NCBI GenBank assembly: GCA_024225395.1
Contig: JAAEMR010000053.1
Span: forward strand, 1 to 50,132
Length of the DNA: 50,132 bases
Direction of reading: 5' to 3'
Source: Gammaproteobacteria bacterium
Lineage (GTDB): Bacteria; Pseudomonadota; Gammaproteobacteria; GCA-001735895
Shown in pieces: positions 7,066 to 18,223 of the stretch; the first letter of the stretch is position 1, and each line of letters opens with the position of its first letter. The translations under genes and the position numbers were made by a program. Below the pieces are notes generated by a model that was given only the letters and a program-made list of their open reading frames with translations, made no database searches and was not told the origin of the DNA.

Positions 7066-8085
7066 ATGTATAGACTACTATTAACATCTGCGGCATTACT
7101 TGCCATGTCCACTCAAACGGTTCAGGCTTCCGGTCGACTCACTATATATTGCAGTATGCAGGGTGACTGGTGTCAGAAAGCTTCAGAAGTTTTCGGCAAA
7201 AAATATGACGTAAAAGTATCCATGACTCGTAATGGTTCAGGAAGCACCTATGCAAAAATTCTAGCTGAGAAAGATAATCCAAGAGGTGATATCTGGTACG
7301 GTGGAACATTAGACCCACATAGTCAGGCGGGTGTTAATGGATTGCTGGAATCATATAAATCACCGATGTTGAGTGAAATAAGAGAGCCTTACAGAAATCC
7401 TGCTGCCAGCGGTAAAAACCATACCACGGGTATTTATGTTGGTATTCTGGGTTTTAGTGTCAATACGGATTTACTCAAGAAGGCTAATTTGGATATGCCT
7501 AAATGCTGGGGCGATATCATCAAGCCGGAATTTAAACGAAATGTTCAGGTAGCAAGCCCTCAGAGTTCAGGTACTGCCTATACGGCGTTAGCGACTTTTA
7601 CTCAACTGGATGGTGAAGACAAGGCGTTTGAATATCTGACTAAATTACACAGTAATGTTTCACAATATACCAAGTCAGGTTCTGCTCCTGGTAAAAATGC
7701 GGCACGTGGCGAAGTCATGGTCGGCATAGGATTCTTACACGATCATGGTAAGCAGAAAGGTCTGGGCTTTCCTTTAGAGCTGGTGGCTCCCTGTGAAGGA
7801 ACGGGTTATGAGATTGGTGGTTTAAGCATCATGAAAAATGCCCGTAACATGGATAATGCCAAAAAGTTTGTTGACTGGGCTTTATCTAAAGAAGGTCAGG
7901 AAGTTGCGGCCGGCGTTAAAGCTTACCAGGTTCCAACTAACAAGAATGCTGCTATCCCTGCAGAAGCTATTCGTCCTGAAAATGTTAACCTGATCAATTA
8001 TGATTTTGTTAAGTACGGTACTGAAGAAAAGCGCAAAGCTTTGATCAGCCGTTGGGTTCAGGAAATCAAACCTTTAGCAAGGTAA
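7066..8085 (+). CDS. Fe(III)-type ABC transporter substrate-binding protein
   Basis: A 339-residue secreted periplasmic binding protein. Residues 1-21 are a signal peptide ending VQA, before SGRLTIYCSM. The mature part has the layout of the AfuA/FbpA/FutA class: IYCSMQGDWCQKASEVFGKK, GSGSTYAKILAEKDNPRGD, IWYGGTLDPHSQAG, and a C-terminal SKEGQEVAAG. Members of this class carry ferric iron, though some bind phosphonates or sugar phosphates, and the ligand cannot be settled by eye. Its ATG at 7066 follows a strong GAGGAG site that is complementary to upstream sequence. The permease and ATPase genes follow, after 221 bp containing a stable hairpin, which would let the binding protein be made in excess. 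Confidence 0.85.
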   Translation: MYRLLLTSAALLAMSTQTVQASGRLTIYCSMQGDWCQKASEVFGKKYDVKVSMTRNGSGSTYAKILAEKDNPRGDIWYGGTLDPHSQAGVNGLLESYKSPMLSEIREPYRNPAASGKNHTTGIYVGILGFSVNTDLLKKANLDMPKCWGDIIKPEFKRNVQVASPQSSGTAYTALATFTQLDGEDKAFEYLTKLHSNVSQYTKSGSAPGKNAARGEVMVGIGFLHDHGKQKGLGFPLELVAPCEGTGYEIGGLSIMKNARNMDNAKKFVDWALSKEGQEVAAGVKAYQVPTNKNAAIPAEAIRPENVNLINYDFVKYGTEEKRKALISRWVQEIKPLAR

Positions 8086-8107
8086 TATCATAGTTTCGTG
8101 ATCTAAA

Positions 8108-8164
8108 GGTTGTTTCTACATTTGATATATCTTATGTAGGAACAACCGGCAGGTTGTGATACAC
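8108..8164. repeat. Hairpin and REP-like element between binding protein and permease
   Basis: GGTTGTTTCTACA at 8108-8120 pairs with TGTAGGAACAACC at 8135-8147 (one G-U pair). The second arm also starts a REP-like block (TGTAGGAACAACCGGCAGG) that contains its own ACAACC/GGTTGT inverted repeat. The two alternative pairings share one arm. There is no T-run, so an RNA-stabilising or attenuating role is more likely than simple termination. Confidence 0.6.
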
Positions 8165-8306
8165 CCTAAAAAAAATCTTATAAATGATATTGTTTTTGCT
8201 TTTTCCGATTCTGACTTAGCAACTTTCTTCTTACTCCGCCTCTGCTAAGGTTACATTTAAAAGTTAAAACATTGTCATATTAAAGAATAATGAATGTTAG
8301 ATTAAT

Positions 8307-10391
8307 ATGAAATTAGCTTCTGCGTTAATGGCTTTTGATGCACGGATCAAATGGATAATCATCGGCTTAATTGGCTGGGTTTTGTTTCCATGGAAAGGTC
8401 TGGAATATGGAATTTTTGAATCGACTCAATCTGAAATTTTTGAAGCTTATGCCTGGCAGGGAGTAAACACTTCTTTAATTTCATTATTCTCATTGATCAC
8501 TTTATGGATAAGGCCGTGGAGATCTTTATCCAAAGCGCTGTTAATCGATGCCATAATCTCTATTGGCACTTTTATTGTTGTTTTATTGACAGCAAATTAT
8601 GCAAAAGAATCCCTGGGTTATGGCTCTGCGATTCAACTCATTGTTTTACTCGGGATCTTTTCTCTGACACTGGCCAGAATGGGCTTTGTTCAGGGTGACC
8701 CCTATATGACAACAGCCATCGTGTTTGTGATGGCATCGATAGTTGTTTTTGTGCTGTTTCCCATTTTAATCATATTTTCAAAAGTCATCATTGCTGAAGA
8801 TGGCACTTTTACACCCTATCTATTTTTCCAGAATGTAACCGGTTTTGGCGTTTTCAGGACGCTTAAAAATTCTCTGGTGATGGCTCTACTGGTAGGCGCA
8901 TTAGCCACTTTTTTTGGTCTTTCATTTGCAATTTTCACTGTTCGTGTAACTAAACGTTTTTCCGGTCTCACGCGAATCTTTTCCATGTTGCCGATTATTA
9001 CGCCACCGTTTGTTATTGGCTTATCATTGATTTTAATTTTTGGACGTAACGGCACTATCAATGATGGATTGATATTTCTTTTCGGTGATGGAGGGTTGTT
9101 TACCGGTGAACAGGGCTGGTTCGAGCGTTCTCCATATATTTATGGTTTCTGGGGAATATTACTGGCTCAGACGCTGTCTTTTACGCCTATCTGTTACATG
9201 CTACTTGTTGGCATGGTTTCAACCATCAATCCTGCCGTAGAGGAAGCCTCTGTAACAATGAGAGCAACCCCTACTCAAACATTTCTTCAGGTGACTTTAC
9301 CTCTACTTCGCCCGGGTATTGCGAATGCTTACCTGTTAGGTGTTATTTCTTCACTGGCGGATTTTGGTAACCCCATTGTGTTAGGTGGTGATTACGATGT
9401 GCTTGCCACAGAGATCTACTTTAGTATTGTTGGTGCACAACTGGATTATCCGCGAGCAGCCACTCTGGGAATTTTATTATTAAGTTTCTCGTTATTAAGT
9501 TTTACCATTCAACGGCGCTGGATCGGAAAAAAATCTTATGTGACAGTCACCGGTAAAGGTAGCGGAGGTTTCTTTCAACCTTTACCCAGATGGGTGCGGA
9601 TTGGTGCAACGACCGTAACCCTGACCTGGATGTTTTTTACAGCCGTTTTATATTCCAGTATTTTACTGGGTGGTTTTGTTGAGAACTGGGGCGCGGATTA
9701 CACACCAACCCTGGCTCATTATGAAGAACTGTGGGCTCGCGGAATGGACTATGGAGCCTGGCCATCTTTTATAACCACCCTACAGTTTTCAGCGGTTGGA
9801 GCACCGCTAACAGCTTTGATGGGACTGATGATTGCCTATATTACGACCCGGCGCCAGTTTGTTGGAAGAAAGATGGTTGATTTTAGTGCAATGATCAGTT
9901 TTGCAATTCCTGGAACTGTCATCGGTATAAGCTATGTGCTTGCCTTCAATACGGCACCTATATTATTAAATGGAACAGCCATCATTATTATCATTTCATT
10001 TATTTTTAAGAATATGCCAGTGGGTATTCGCGGTGGAATTTCTGCATTATCACAGATAGACCGTTCTCTTGAAGAAGCGTCGTTAACGCAACGTGCAACC
10101 TCAATCAGGACCATTTTTACCATTGTGTTACCTTTATTAAGACCTGCTTTGATTTCTGCAATTGTATTTAGTTTTGTGAAATCTATGACAACAGTGAGTG
10201 CCATTATCTTTCTGGTAACGGCTGATACTCAGGTGGCAACAACATATATTTTAGGCAGGGTTGAAGATGGTGATTATGGACCTGCAATCAGTTATGGCTC
10301 GGTATTGATAGTGACTATGTTAATTGTCATATTGGCTGTGGATAAATTTATTGGACGATCAAGAATTGAAAGAGGGCAGGCACCAGGATGA
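8307..10391 (+). CDS. Fe(III)-type ABC transporter permease, double-length
   Basis: A 694-residue inner-membrane permease formed by two fused binding-protein-dependent transport domains, as in the FbpB/AfuB class. About a dozen hydrophobic segments are visible. Each half carries an ATPase-contacting EAA loop: EEASVTMRATPTQTFLQVTL near residue 314 and EEASLTQRATSIRTIFTIVL near 590. The extra N-terminal segment of about 150 residues, with three to four helices, is typical of the longer members. The gene ends in TGA overlapping the ATG of the ATPase gene by 4 bp, so the two are translationally coupled. The start at ATG 8307 lacks a clear Shine-Dalgarno. Confidence 0.9.
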   Translation: MKLASALMAFDARIKWIIIGLIGWVLFPWKGLEYGIFESTQSEIFEAYAWQGVNTSLISLFSLITLWIRPWRSLSKALLIDAIISIGTFIVVLLTANYAKESLGYGSAIQLIVLLGIFSLTLARMGFVQGDPYMTTAIVFVMASIVVFVLFPILIIFSKVIIAEDGTFTPYLFFQNVTGFGVFRTLKNSLVMALLVGALATFFGLSFAIFTVRVTKRFSGLTRIFSMLPIITPPFVIGLSLILIFGRNGTINDGLIFLFGDGGLFTGEQGWFERSPYIYGFWGILLAQTLSFTPICYMLLVGMVSTINPAVEEASVTMRATPTQTFLQVTLPLLRPGIANAYLLGVISSLADFGNPIVLGGDYDVLATEIYFSIVGAQLDYPRAATLGILLLSFSLLSFTIQRRWIGKKSYVTVTGKGSGGFFQPLPRWVRIGATTVTLTWMFFTAVLYSSILLGGFVENWGADYTPTLAHYEELWARGMDYGAWPSFITTLQFSAVGAPLTALMGLMIAYITTRRQFVGRKMVDFSAMISFAIPGTVIGISYVLAFNTAPILLNGTAIIIIISFIFKNMPVGIRGGISALSQIDRSLEEASLTQRATSIRTIFTIVLPLLRPALISAIVFSFVKSMTTVSAIIFLVTADTQVATTYILGRVEDGDYGPAISYGSVLIVTMLIVILAVDKFIGRSRIERGQAPG

Positions 10392-11452
10392 ACGATAATC
10401 AATCAAGCGGAGTAGAGCTCAAGAATGTTGTCATGAAATTTGGTGAGCATACGGTTCTACATAATATAGATTTAATAATTCAACCCGGAAGCTTAACAAC
10501 ACTTTTAGGACCTTCCGGTTGCGGGAAAACAACCATATTACGTTTAATAGCCGGTCTTGAGCTACCTACATCAGGACAGGTTTTTTTGGGCGATGAAGAC
10601 GTTTCGGTTTTATCTGCAAGCCAGCGTGATGTAGGCATGGTGTTTCAATCCTATGCTTTATTTCCTCACATGACTGTGGGTGAAAACGTGGGCTATGGAC
10701 TGAAAATGATGGGCATTGTACCGAATGAACGAACTGAAAGAATTAAAGAGTCACTTGACTCAGTCGGTCTTGATGGTTATCAAAGTCGATTTATTGATCA
10801 ATTATCAGGTGGACAGCAACAGCGAGTTGCCCTGGCAAGAGCACTGGTCCTTAAACCAAAAGTCATGTTGTTTGATGAACCACTGAGTAACCTGGACAGT
10901 AAACTACGTCGCCAGATGCGAGAAGATATTCGTCGCCTGCAGCAGGAACTGGCGGTAACGGCAGTTTATGTGACGCACGATCAGGATGAAGCACTGGCCG
11001 TTTCAGATGAAGTGGTGGTGATGAAAGAAGGGGGTATAGCGCAACAGGGTTCTCCGAAACATTTGTATCTCAATCCTGATTCAAAATTTGTAGCTACCTT
11101 TATGGGTGATGCGAATATCGTTGAAGGTGAAGTGAGTAATGTAGGCGGGGAAAGTAAAATTAAGATTGGCGATATTGAAATAGCAGCTGATTCTTCAGAA
11201 CACTATGCGGATGGTAAAACCCAGATAGCCATCAGACCTGAAGCTTTATCACTTATTCGCTCAACCACAGAACCTTCTTTACAGGGAAAAGTGCTTTCCA
11301 GAGCTTATATCGGGGCATCTACTGAATACAGGGTAAAAGTAAATGGCAATGAATTGTTTTTAATTTCCCCAACGGGTAGTGAAGAGTTTGAAATAGGTGA
11401 TGAGGTTCATGTGCTGATTACTCCGCCGGGTATTTCTCCAATTCCTGATTAG
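10388..11452 (+). CDS. Fe(III)-type ABC transporter ATPase
   Basis: A 354-residue ATPase that powers the preceding permease. Visible motifs are Walker A GPSGCGKTT (about residue 39), the Q-loop VFQSYALFPHMTVGEN, the signature LSGGQQQR, Walker B VMLFDEP, and the switch histidine in VYVTHDQDEA. The C-terminal 110 residues form a TOBE-like regulatory domain (IAIRPEALSL), as in FbpC, PotA and UgpC proteins. The start overlaps the permease stop by 4 bp. By itself the sequence could serve polyamines or sugars; the assignment to iron rests on the AfuA-like binding protein upstream. It ends the operon; repeat copy B lies in the following gap. Confidence 0.9.
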   Translation: MNDNQSSGVELKNVVMKFGEHTVLHNIDLIIQPGSLTTLLGPSGCGKTTILRLIAGLELPTSGQVFLGDEDVSVLSASQRDVGMVFQSYALFPHMTVGENVGYGLKMMGIVPNERTERIKESLDSVGLDGYQSRFIDQLSGGQQQRVALARALVLKPKVMLFDEPLSNLDSKLRRQMREDIRRLQQELAVTAVYVTHDQDEALAVSDEVVVMKEGGIAQQGSPKHLYLNPDSKFVATFMGDANIVEGEVSNVGGESKIKIGDIEIAADSSEHYADGKTQIAIRPEALSLIRSTTEPSLQGKVLSRAYIGASTEYRVKVNGNELFLISPTGSEEFEIGDEVHVLITPPGISPIPD

Positions 11453-11545
11453 TCAGTATGTGGAAATTATCCTCGCTTGTTGTTGATTAAATGGATCTGT
11501 ATCTACTCAGCGAGTTTCAACAATCAATCAATTTTAAGATTTTTT

Positions 11546-11674
11546 CACCACCAAGACACGAAGCACTGGAATAAAACAAATTACAGTAAACAAAACTGAG
11601 TCATTCAGCCATTTTCAACAGTTTTAAGAGCTGGTTACTAAATAATGAACTACCTTCGTGTACTTCGTGGTGCA
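11546..11674. repeat. Dispersed intergenic repeat, copy B
   Basis: This 129-bp element lies between the convergent ATPase and surface-protein genes. Its left arm CACCACCAAGACACGAAG (11546-11563) is an imperfect inverted match of the right arm CCTTCGTGTACTTCGTGGTG (11653-11672). The core is AT-rich and non-coding. The arms have the same cacgaag-type units as copies A and E. Confidence 0.7.
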
Positions 11675-11708
11675 TATCGTTTCATTTTATTACGCCGACT
11701 AAATATGA

Positions 11709-12557
11709 TTAGTTAACAATTTTCCACGAACCATCCGACTGTAAACAGGCGGTTCCATAGGCTTCTTCTGTTTTACCACCCACAGTGATTGAATGTTGAT
11801 ATTCTCTACATTGTTGACCCCTGCTATTGGTGCCTTTTCTGGTGGTCACTACATGACCTGATGCTTCATCGGTATCCCAGTAAATTTTTTCCCCAACATC
11901 TGCTGTAGTCGCCTCTATCTGAGCTTCTTCATGTTCACGTTGCGCTTGCTCATCAACCATGTCCAATAGCTTTAGAGTAATCGCGGTAAAAGTGAGCCAC
12001 CTCCAGGCATTGTTGTCACTGATATAGTGTCCATAGCCATAATAAGTATGTCCATAAGGTCTCACTACATAGACATTACGATAGGTCCGGTGCCTGGGAG
12101 TAACAACTAACAGGCGTTTTCCATGGCGAACTTGATAATGATTATTATGGCCATAATGACCCCTGGAGTAATGGCGGTTTACCGGTTTAACCCTGCTGTG
12201 TTTCCGTGGGTAATGATTTGATCGTGGTGTTGTCGAATACCCTTTATTAGGCCGAGTGTTGTTACGATGGGTTGAGTAACTACGTTGTTGGTGCTTACCC
12301 TGATTAGAGGTTTTTCGATTATGGCTTTTTCCCTGCCTGCGTTGATTCGGGTGTGAATCTTTATTCGTTACCCGCGAGCTTTTTTGTTGCTGCCGGCTGT
12401 ATTGTTTCGGTTGCTTGTTATGCTGTCTGTTGCCGTCATTTCGGCGTTGGTCATAACGATGTTCTTTTTTATAAGAATTTGAATCAGCATAAACTGGAGA
12501 AAGTATTAATGAACTCAATACAAAAGCTAACAAAGTGGATAATTTTACTGTTTTCAT
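11709..12557 (-). CDS. Secreted His/Arg/Tyr-rich protein with surface-antigen-like C-terminus
   Basis: A 282-residue exported protein when started at ATG 12557, which directly begins a signal peptide (MKTVKLSTLLAFVLSSLILS, cleavage probably after YADS); an in-frame upstream start would put 18 polar residues before it. Residues about 25-170 are extremely basic and low in complexity, rich in His, Arg, Tyr, Asn, Gln and Lys with repeated YxxH and RxNxR patterns. The C-terminus (CREYQHSITVGGKTEEAYG, then ACLQSDGSWKIV) matches the pattern of the 17-kDa surface antigen family (17kDa_Anti_2), with two conserved cysteines. Location is probably periplasm or outer membrane. The basic domain could bind metal, polyanions or cell wall; this is inference. 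Confidence 0.75.
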   Translation of the reverse strand: MKTVKLSTLLAFVLSSLILSPVYADSNSYKKEHRYDQRRNDGNRQHNKQPKQYSRQQQKSSRVTNKDSHPNQRRQGKSHNRKTSNQGKHQQRSYSTHRNNTRPNKGYSTTPRSNHYPRKHSRVKPVNRHYSRGHYGHNNHYQVRHGKRLLVVTPRHRTYRNVYVVRPYGHTYYGYGHYISDNNAWRWLTFTAITLKLLDMVDEQAQREHEEAQIEATTADVGEKIYWDTDEASGHVVTTRKGTNSRGQQCREYQHSITVGGKTEEAYGTACLQSDGSWKIVN

Positions 12558-12863
12558 CTTTAGATCCCTGTTTAAAATCAAGAATGAGCCATTTGTCTTA
12601 AATACCTGCAAATAGTTGCCGGCTTATTGATCAAAATGGTTTGTACTTAATCATTATCAGGGGTGATGCTGAATGCAGTATGAATCGTTTAATGGGTGTA
12701 TCTATATTAGTGAAAAAGTCAAAACAAATTCATCAAGAACTACACGAAGTACATGAACACCGTTGCAATACACAATTAGCTCATTAGCCAAATTGATTCT
12801 GAGATCAGAAATGGTTTTTTTCAGTGTGTCGGTAGAGAAAAATACAGCATTAATAAACAGATA

Positions 12864-13514
12864 TCAGGCCGTGAATTTTTTTAGTAGTTGTTCAAACTCA
12901 TCTCGTTGAATATCAGTGGCTCCCATATTGATGAGATGCTGGGTGTTCATCTGACAGTCTATTAACTGGTATGCCCCGGATTCTACCAGTGCCTTCAGAC
13001 AGCATTTGGAAGCATTATCTGCATGACTGAACATGGACTCACCATAAAATACCCGGCCCAGACTGACACCATATAATCCTCCCACCATGACATTATTGGC
13101 ATCCCAGCATTCATAAGAATGCGCCAGCCCGGCATTGAATAGCTCTGTATATGCCCGGATCATGGCCGGGCTAATCCAGCTGCCGGGCTGTCCATCTCGA
13201 GGTTCTGCACAAGCTTGCATGACTTCAGTGAAACGCTGGTCAGTGGTTATATGATAAAGGTCTTTACGTAAGAATTTTCGCAACGACCGGTTAATATTAA
13301 AGTTTTCAGGAAATAGTACCGTTCTGGGTGCCGGTGACCACCACAGGATAGGTTCATTTTCATTAAACCAGGGAAAGATGCCATGTTTATAGGCTTCGCT
13401 TAACCATTGGATGTTTAATCTCCCTCCAGCAGCCAGTAGCCCGTTGGGATCGAGCTTGGCAAGACGGGTACCTGGAAACTGGGCGGGCAGGTCGGGGTCT
13501 AACCAGGGAATCAT
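12864..13514 (-). CDS. aat: Leucyl/phenylalanyl-tRNA--protein transferase
   Basis: A 216-residue cytoplasmic enzyme that adds Leu or Phe from aminoacyl-tRNA to proteins with N-terminal Arg or Lys, marking them for ClpAP degradation (N-end rule). Family signatures are visible: WLDPDLPAQFPGTRLA near the start, GLLAAGGRL, YKHGIFPWFNENEPILWWSP, PRTVLFPENF, SWISPAMIRAY, GLYGVSLGRVFYGESMFS and LIDCQMNTQHLINMGA. Length is slightly short compared with the usual 230-240 but all motifs are present. The start overlaps the upstream acetyltransferase-like gene by 4 bp, so it is the last gene of a trxB-DUF482-aat operon. Gene order is common in gammaproteobacteria. Confidence 0.95.
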   Translation of the reverse strand: MIPWLDPDLPAQFPGTRLAKLDPNGLLAAGGRLNIQWLSEAYKHGIFPWFNENEPILWWSPAPRTVLFPENFNINRSLRKFLRKDLYHITTDQRFTEVMQACAEPRDGQPGSWISPAMIRAYTELFNAGLAHSYECWDANNVMVGGLYGVSLGRVFYGESMFSHADNASKCCLKALVESGAYQLIDCQMNTQHLINMGATDIQRDEFEQLLKKFTA

Positions 13515-14671
13515 CCAATCTCCCCGGTTTTTTTATAGGGTGATTTTTTGTGTTGTTCAGCACAATAATCGTTGATGATCTGTTCTTCCTGGCTGAGATA
13601 TTGTTTAATCACCTGATGAAAATTTTCATCGGGAAACCAGTGAGCGGAACAGGTGCGAGTGGGAAGGAAACCGCGGCTAATTTTATGTTCTCCCTGGGCC
13701 CCCGGATCGAAGCGCTGTAAATCATTTTTTATACAGTATTCTATACCCTGATAATAACAACATTCAAAATGTAAATGGTTATAAAATTCATCACAGCCCC
13801 ACAGGCGCCCAAATAAGGTCGTGTCGCTGATGAAAAAAAGAGAGGCGGCAATAATCTGTTTATCGTTTAAAGCCAGTACCACCATGACACGTTTTTTTAA
13901 CTGTCTGCCAATGGTCTGAAAAAAGTCCCTGGTTAAAGTTGCGGTACCGTATTTACGTTCGAATATAGCTGCATATAACTGATGAACCCTGTCCCATTCA
14001 TCAGCACTTAAGTCGTTACCGTATTTTTGAATGATGGTTAAATTTTCATCGGATACAGAAGCGCGTTCTTTTTTAATATTTTTGCGTTTTCTGGAACTTA
14101 AACTGGATAGAAAGTCATCGAAATTCCGAAAACACTGATTAGTCCAGTGATACTGGCAGTCATAACGTAAAAGAAGTTGCTCGTCAGTGTGAGTTTTTAA
14201 GGTGCTCTCACGTTCAAACAGACAATGCCAGCCGCTGAGTTGATGACTAATACAAAACTGTTTAATGATCTTAATTAATTGACTGGTTAATAGCTTAATC
14301 TGGTCGGAGTCGTGAATATTACGATGAATGAGAAATCGTGGACCGGTGGCGGGAGTGTAGGGGATAGCACTGACCAGCTTCGGGTAATAATTTTGTCCGG
14401 AACGTTCATAAGCCTGCGCCCAGTTATCATCGAACACCAGTTCACCGTAGGCATTTGATTTTATGTAACAGGCTATGGCTGCTACAACTGCATTTTTGTC
14501 ACGAATCAGAAAGTAAACGGGTTGCCATCCAAATTCAAATAAGCAGTGATTCTGTTCCAGGGCAATTAGAAATTCATGTCGGGTGAAAGGGTAGTCAGCC
14601 TCACCGAGTTGATTCCAGTCGAATTCATCGATTTCGGTGAGGCTTTGTAATATTTCTACTTTCAGATCCAC
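13511..14671 (-). CDS. GNAT-fold FemAB-like protein (DUF482 family)
   Basis: A 386-residue protein of the DUF482/FemAB-like group (PF04339), predicted to adopt tandem acetyltransferase folds. Recognisable conserved patterns are TPATGPRFL, LSSRKRKNIKKERA, an FERKYGTATLTRDFF segment, LFGRLWGCDEFYNHLHFECC, and RFDPGAQGEHKISRGFLPT with HWF close to the end. The family is widespread in proteobacteria and often sits beside aat, as here, but its substrate is unknown; transfer to a peptide or cell-wall precursor is inferred only from the fold. The gene starts 6 bp after trxB and overlaps aat by 4 bp, so all three are co-transcribed. Confidence 0.85.
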   Translation of the reverse strand: MDLKVEILQSLTEIDEFDWNQLGEADYPFTRHEFLIALEQNHCLFEFGWQPVYFLIRDKNAVVAAIACYIKSNAYGELVFDDNWAQAYERSGQNYYPKLVSAIPYTPATGPRFLIHRNIHDSDQIKLLTSQLIKIIKQFCISHQLSGWHCLFERESTLKTHTDEQLLLRYDCQYHWTNQCFRNFDDFLSSLSSRKRKNIKKERASVSDENLTIIQKYGNDLSADEWDRVHQLYAAIFERKYGTATLTRDFFQTIGRQLKKRVMVVLALNDKQIIAASLFFISDTTLFGRLWGCDEFYNHLHFECCYYQGIEYCIKNDLQRFDPGAQGEHKISRGFLPTRTCSAHWFPDENFHQVIKQYLSQEEQIINDYCAEQHKKSPYKKTGEIG

Positions 14672-14677
14672 GGATAA

Positions 14678-15667
<990 letters not shown>

Positions 15668-15677
15668 TTAAAGTTTG

Positions 15678-15693
15678 GTAACTAGTTAGTTAC
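15678..15693. promoter_or_regulatory. Palindrome in the trxB upstream region
   Basis: GTAACTA and TAGTTAC form a perfect 7-bp inverted repeat with a 2-bp centre, 35 bp before the trxB start. It resembles an operator half-site pair, but no regulator can be named. Confidence 0.35.
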
Positions 15694-15878
15694 AATGTTT
15701 CTATCAATAAATTGCGAGCTAGTTTACATCAAAATGAGTGTTAAGCTGGTTTGAATTTATCTGTTGAATGATCTTTTTGTTAGTTAGTGCCAAACTTTTA
15801 AATTACAAGGTTTCGCTTTATTCGGGTTACTGTAAAATAACCGCATTATCAATTTAAACTAAATTAAATAGGCCCCCT

Positions 15879-18212
15879 TTGGCTCAGGCAAAATCAAAAC
15901 CTCAACCACCCGATAAAACTGATAGCAATATATTGACTAGCCAGCTGGATAAGCGACTGCGTGAAGTAGGCATGTTGATATCATTCGCTCTGGCATTTTA
16001 TATGCTGGTGGCTTTATTGAGTTATGACTCTGCCGATGCCGCCTGGTCTCATAGCGGGTTGAATGAACAGGCGACTAATTTTGGTGGCTCAGCTGGAGCC
16101 TGGTTATCCGACCTGATGCTGTACCTGTTCGGTTTTATGGCTTTTTTCTTGCCGGTTATGCTGATTTATAACGGCGTTATTCTGGTTCGAATCAGGTTAA
16201 AAACTACCGAAGATCGCTATCAAATGCTGGCGGTTCGATGGAGTGGTTTTGCGCTCACATTAATTTCTGGTTGTGCTCTGTCCAGCTTACATTTTTCACT
16301 GAGTAAAGGCGTTATGCCACTGGATGCCGGTGGCATACTCGGACAGATTACCGGGCTTAATTTTTCACAAGTGATGGGGTTCCTGGGAGCAACGGTTTTA
16401 CATTTGGCTTTGTTTTTATCTGGTCTGACGTTGTTTACCGGTATCTCATGGTTAGCGGTTATAGATTTTACCGGTAAGGTAACTTTGATAGCTATAGATA
16501 AGTTAATAGATCAATATTATCTGTTAAAAGATAAACGTGTCGGTAGCCGATTACGTCATGAAAGAGAGCAGGTTTTTAGCGAACAGAAAGTGAAACAGGA
16601 GAAAAGAAAACCCGTCAGAATAGAACCTGTGGTGAAGCAACTTGAGCAGTCTGATCGCGTTTTCAAGGAGCAGCAGATTCCTTTATTTAAGAGTGATGCA
16701 GTGCAGGGGGCTATGCCTTCGCTTGCTTTACTCGATTTACCCCCGGCTAAAACTCAGGGTTATAGCACAGAAGCATTACAGGCGATGTCTCAACAACTGG
16801 AGGTTAAGCTCCTGGACTTCGGTATTGAAATTCAGGTGGAGTCTGTTCATCCGGGACCGGTTATTACCCGTTTTGAAATTTTACCGGCGGCTGGTGTCAA
16901 AGTTAGTCAAATTGCCAATCTGGCGAAAGATCTGGCTCGCTCCCTGTCGGTGATGGCGGTTCGTGTGGTAGAAGTCATTCCCGGTAAACCCTTTATGGGG
17001 ATCGAAATTCCGAATGAGCAGCGGGAAATTGTGGTTCTCAGTGAAATCCTCAAATCTCGTGTTTATGATCAGTCGCATTCTCCTCTTACCCTGGCATTGG
17101 GTAAAGATATCAGTGGAGATGCGGTAGTCGCCGACCTGGCTAAAATGCCACACTTGCTAGTGGCCGGTACCACGGGGTCGGGTAAATCTGTTGCGGTCAA
17201 CGCCATGTTATTGAGCCTGCTGTTTAAAGCCACTCCTGAACAGGTACGAATGATTTTGATAGATCCCAAGATGCTTGAATTGAGTATTTACGACGGGATT
17301 CCTCATTTACTGGCACCGGTTGTTACCGACATGAAAGACGCCGCAAATGGCCTACGCTGGTGTGTGGCAGAAATGGAGCGTCGTTATAAATTAATGGCGG
17401 CTCTTGGTGTAAGAAACCTTTCGGGTTGTAATAAAAAAATTACTGAAGCTATCGATGCCGGGGAACCGATAAAAGACCCTCTTTTTAATCGTGAGCAGGC
17501 AATATTGATGGATCCCGATGCCGAACCCGATAACCTGAAGGCATTACCTTTCATTGTCGTCGTTGTTGATGAGTTTGCCGATATGATGATGGTTGTGGGT
17601 AAAAAGGTTGAAGAATTAATTGCCCGCCTGGCTCAAAAAGCTCGTGCCTCGGGAATACACCTTATTCTGGCAACCCAGAGACCCTCTGTAGATGTCATTA
17701 CCGGATTGATCAAAGCCAATATACCGACCCGTATCGCTTTCCAGGTATCATCAAAAATTGATTCGCGCACCATTCTGGATCAGATGGGTGCGGAAAACCT
17801 GCTGGGGCATGGAGATATGTTATACCTTCCACCGGGTACCAGCTTGCCGGAACGTATTCATGGTGCCTTTGTGGATGATCATGAAGTGCATGATGTTGTC
17901 GCTGAAATTAAAAAGCAGGGGAAACCAAATTACGAAGAGGGGGTCTTACAGGAACAAACGGGCACTGTTCTTCCCGGGGAATTACCCAAAGGTTCAACCG
18001 GCGCTGATCAGGATGCTTTGTACGATGAAGCGGTGGCTATAGTGACTGAAACTCGTAAAGCATCAATTTCTTATGTGCAAAGAAGACTGAAAATAGGTTA
18101 CAACCGGGCCGCCAGGATGATTGAAGAAATGGAAAATTCAGGCGTGGTTTCACAGGTGCAATCAAATGGTAGCCGTGAAGTGTTGGCACCACCGCCGGTA
18201 AAAATAGATTAA
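15879..18212 (+). CDS. ftsK: DNA translocase FtsK
   Basis: A 777-residue septal DNA pump that moves chromosome ends through the closing septum and activates XerCD at dif. Four membrane segments lie in the first 200 residues, then a short linker (about 210-290, shorter than in E. coli), a motor domain with Walker [14 protein letters not shown] and Walker [16 protein letters not shown], and a C-terminal winged-helix gamma domain ([20 protein letters not shown]) that reads KOPS sequences. The start is TTG 15879 with little Shine-Dalgarno; the next ATG, near 15972, would cut into the first membrane segment, so TTG is preferred. The order trxB, ftsK, lolA, rarA is conserved in gammaproteobacteria. 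Confidence 0.96.
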   Translation: MAQAKSKPQPPDKTDSNILTSQLDKRLREVGMLISFALAFYMLVALLSYDSADAAWSHSGLNEQATNFGGSAGAWLSDLMLYLFGFMAFFLPVMLIYNGVILVRIRLKTTEDRYQMLAVRWSGFALTLISGCALSSLHFSLSKGVMPLDAGGILGQITGLNFSQVMGFLGATVLHLALFLSGLTLFTGISWLAVIDFTGKVTLIAIDKLIDQYYLLKDKRVGSRLRHEREQVFSEQKVKQEKRKPVRIEPVVKQLEQSDRVFKEQQIPLFKSDAVQGAMPSLALLDLPPAKTQGYSTEALQAMSQQLEVKLLDFGIEIQVESVHPGPVITRFEILPAAGVKVSQIANLAKDLARSLSVMAVRVVEVIPGKPFMGIEIPNEQREIVVLSEILKSRVYDQSHSPLTLALGKDISGDAVVADLAKMPHLLVAGTTGSGKSVAVNAMLLSLLFKATPEQVRMILIDPKMLELSIYDGIPHLLAPVVTDMKDAANGLRWCVAEMERRYKLMAALGVRNLSGCNKKITEAIDAGEPIKDPLFNREQAILMDPDAEPDNLKALPFIVVVVDEFADMMMVVGKKVEELIARLAQKARASGIHLILATQRPSVDVITGLIKANIPTRIAFQVSSKIDSRTILDQMGAENLLGHGDMLYLPPGTSLPERIHGAFVDDHEVHDVVAEIKKQGKPNYEEGVLQEQTGTVLPGELPKGSTGADQDALYDEAVAIVTETRKASISYVQRRLKIGYNRAARMIEEMENSGVVSQVQSNGSREVLAPPPVKID

Positions 18213-18223
18213 ACTAAAAACTC

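Noticed and set aside
7066-11452. Fur box before the iron-type ABC operon
   Set aside because: No GATAATGATAATCATTATC-like sequence is present in 6941-7065; the only symmetric site is CAACAGCTGTTG.
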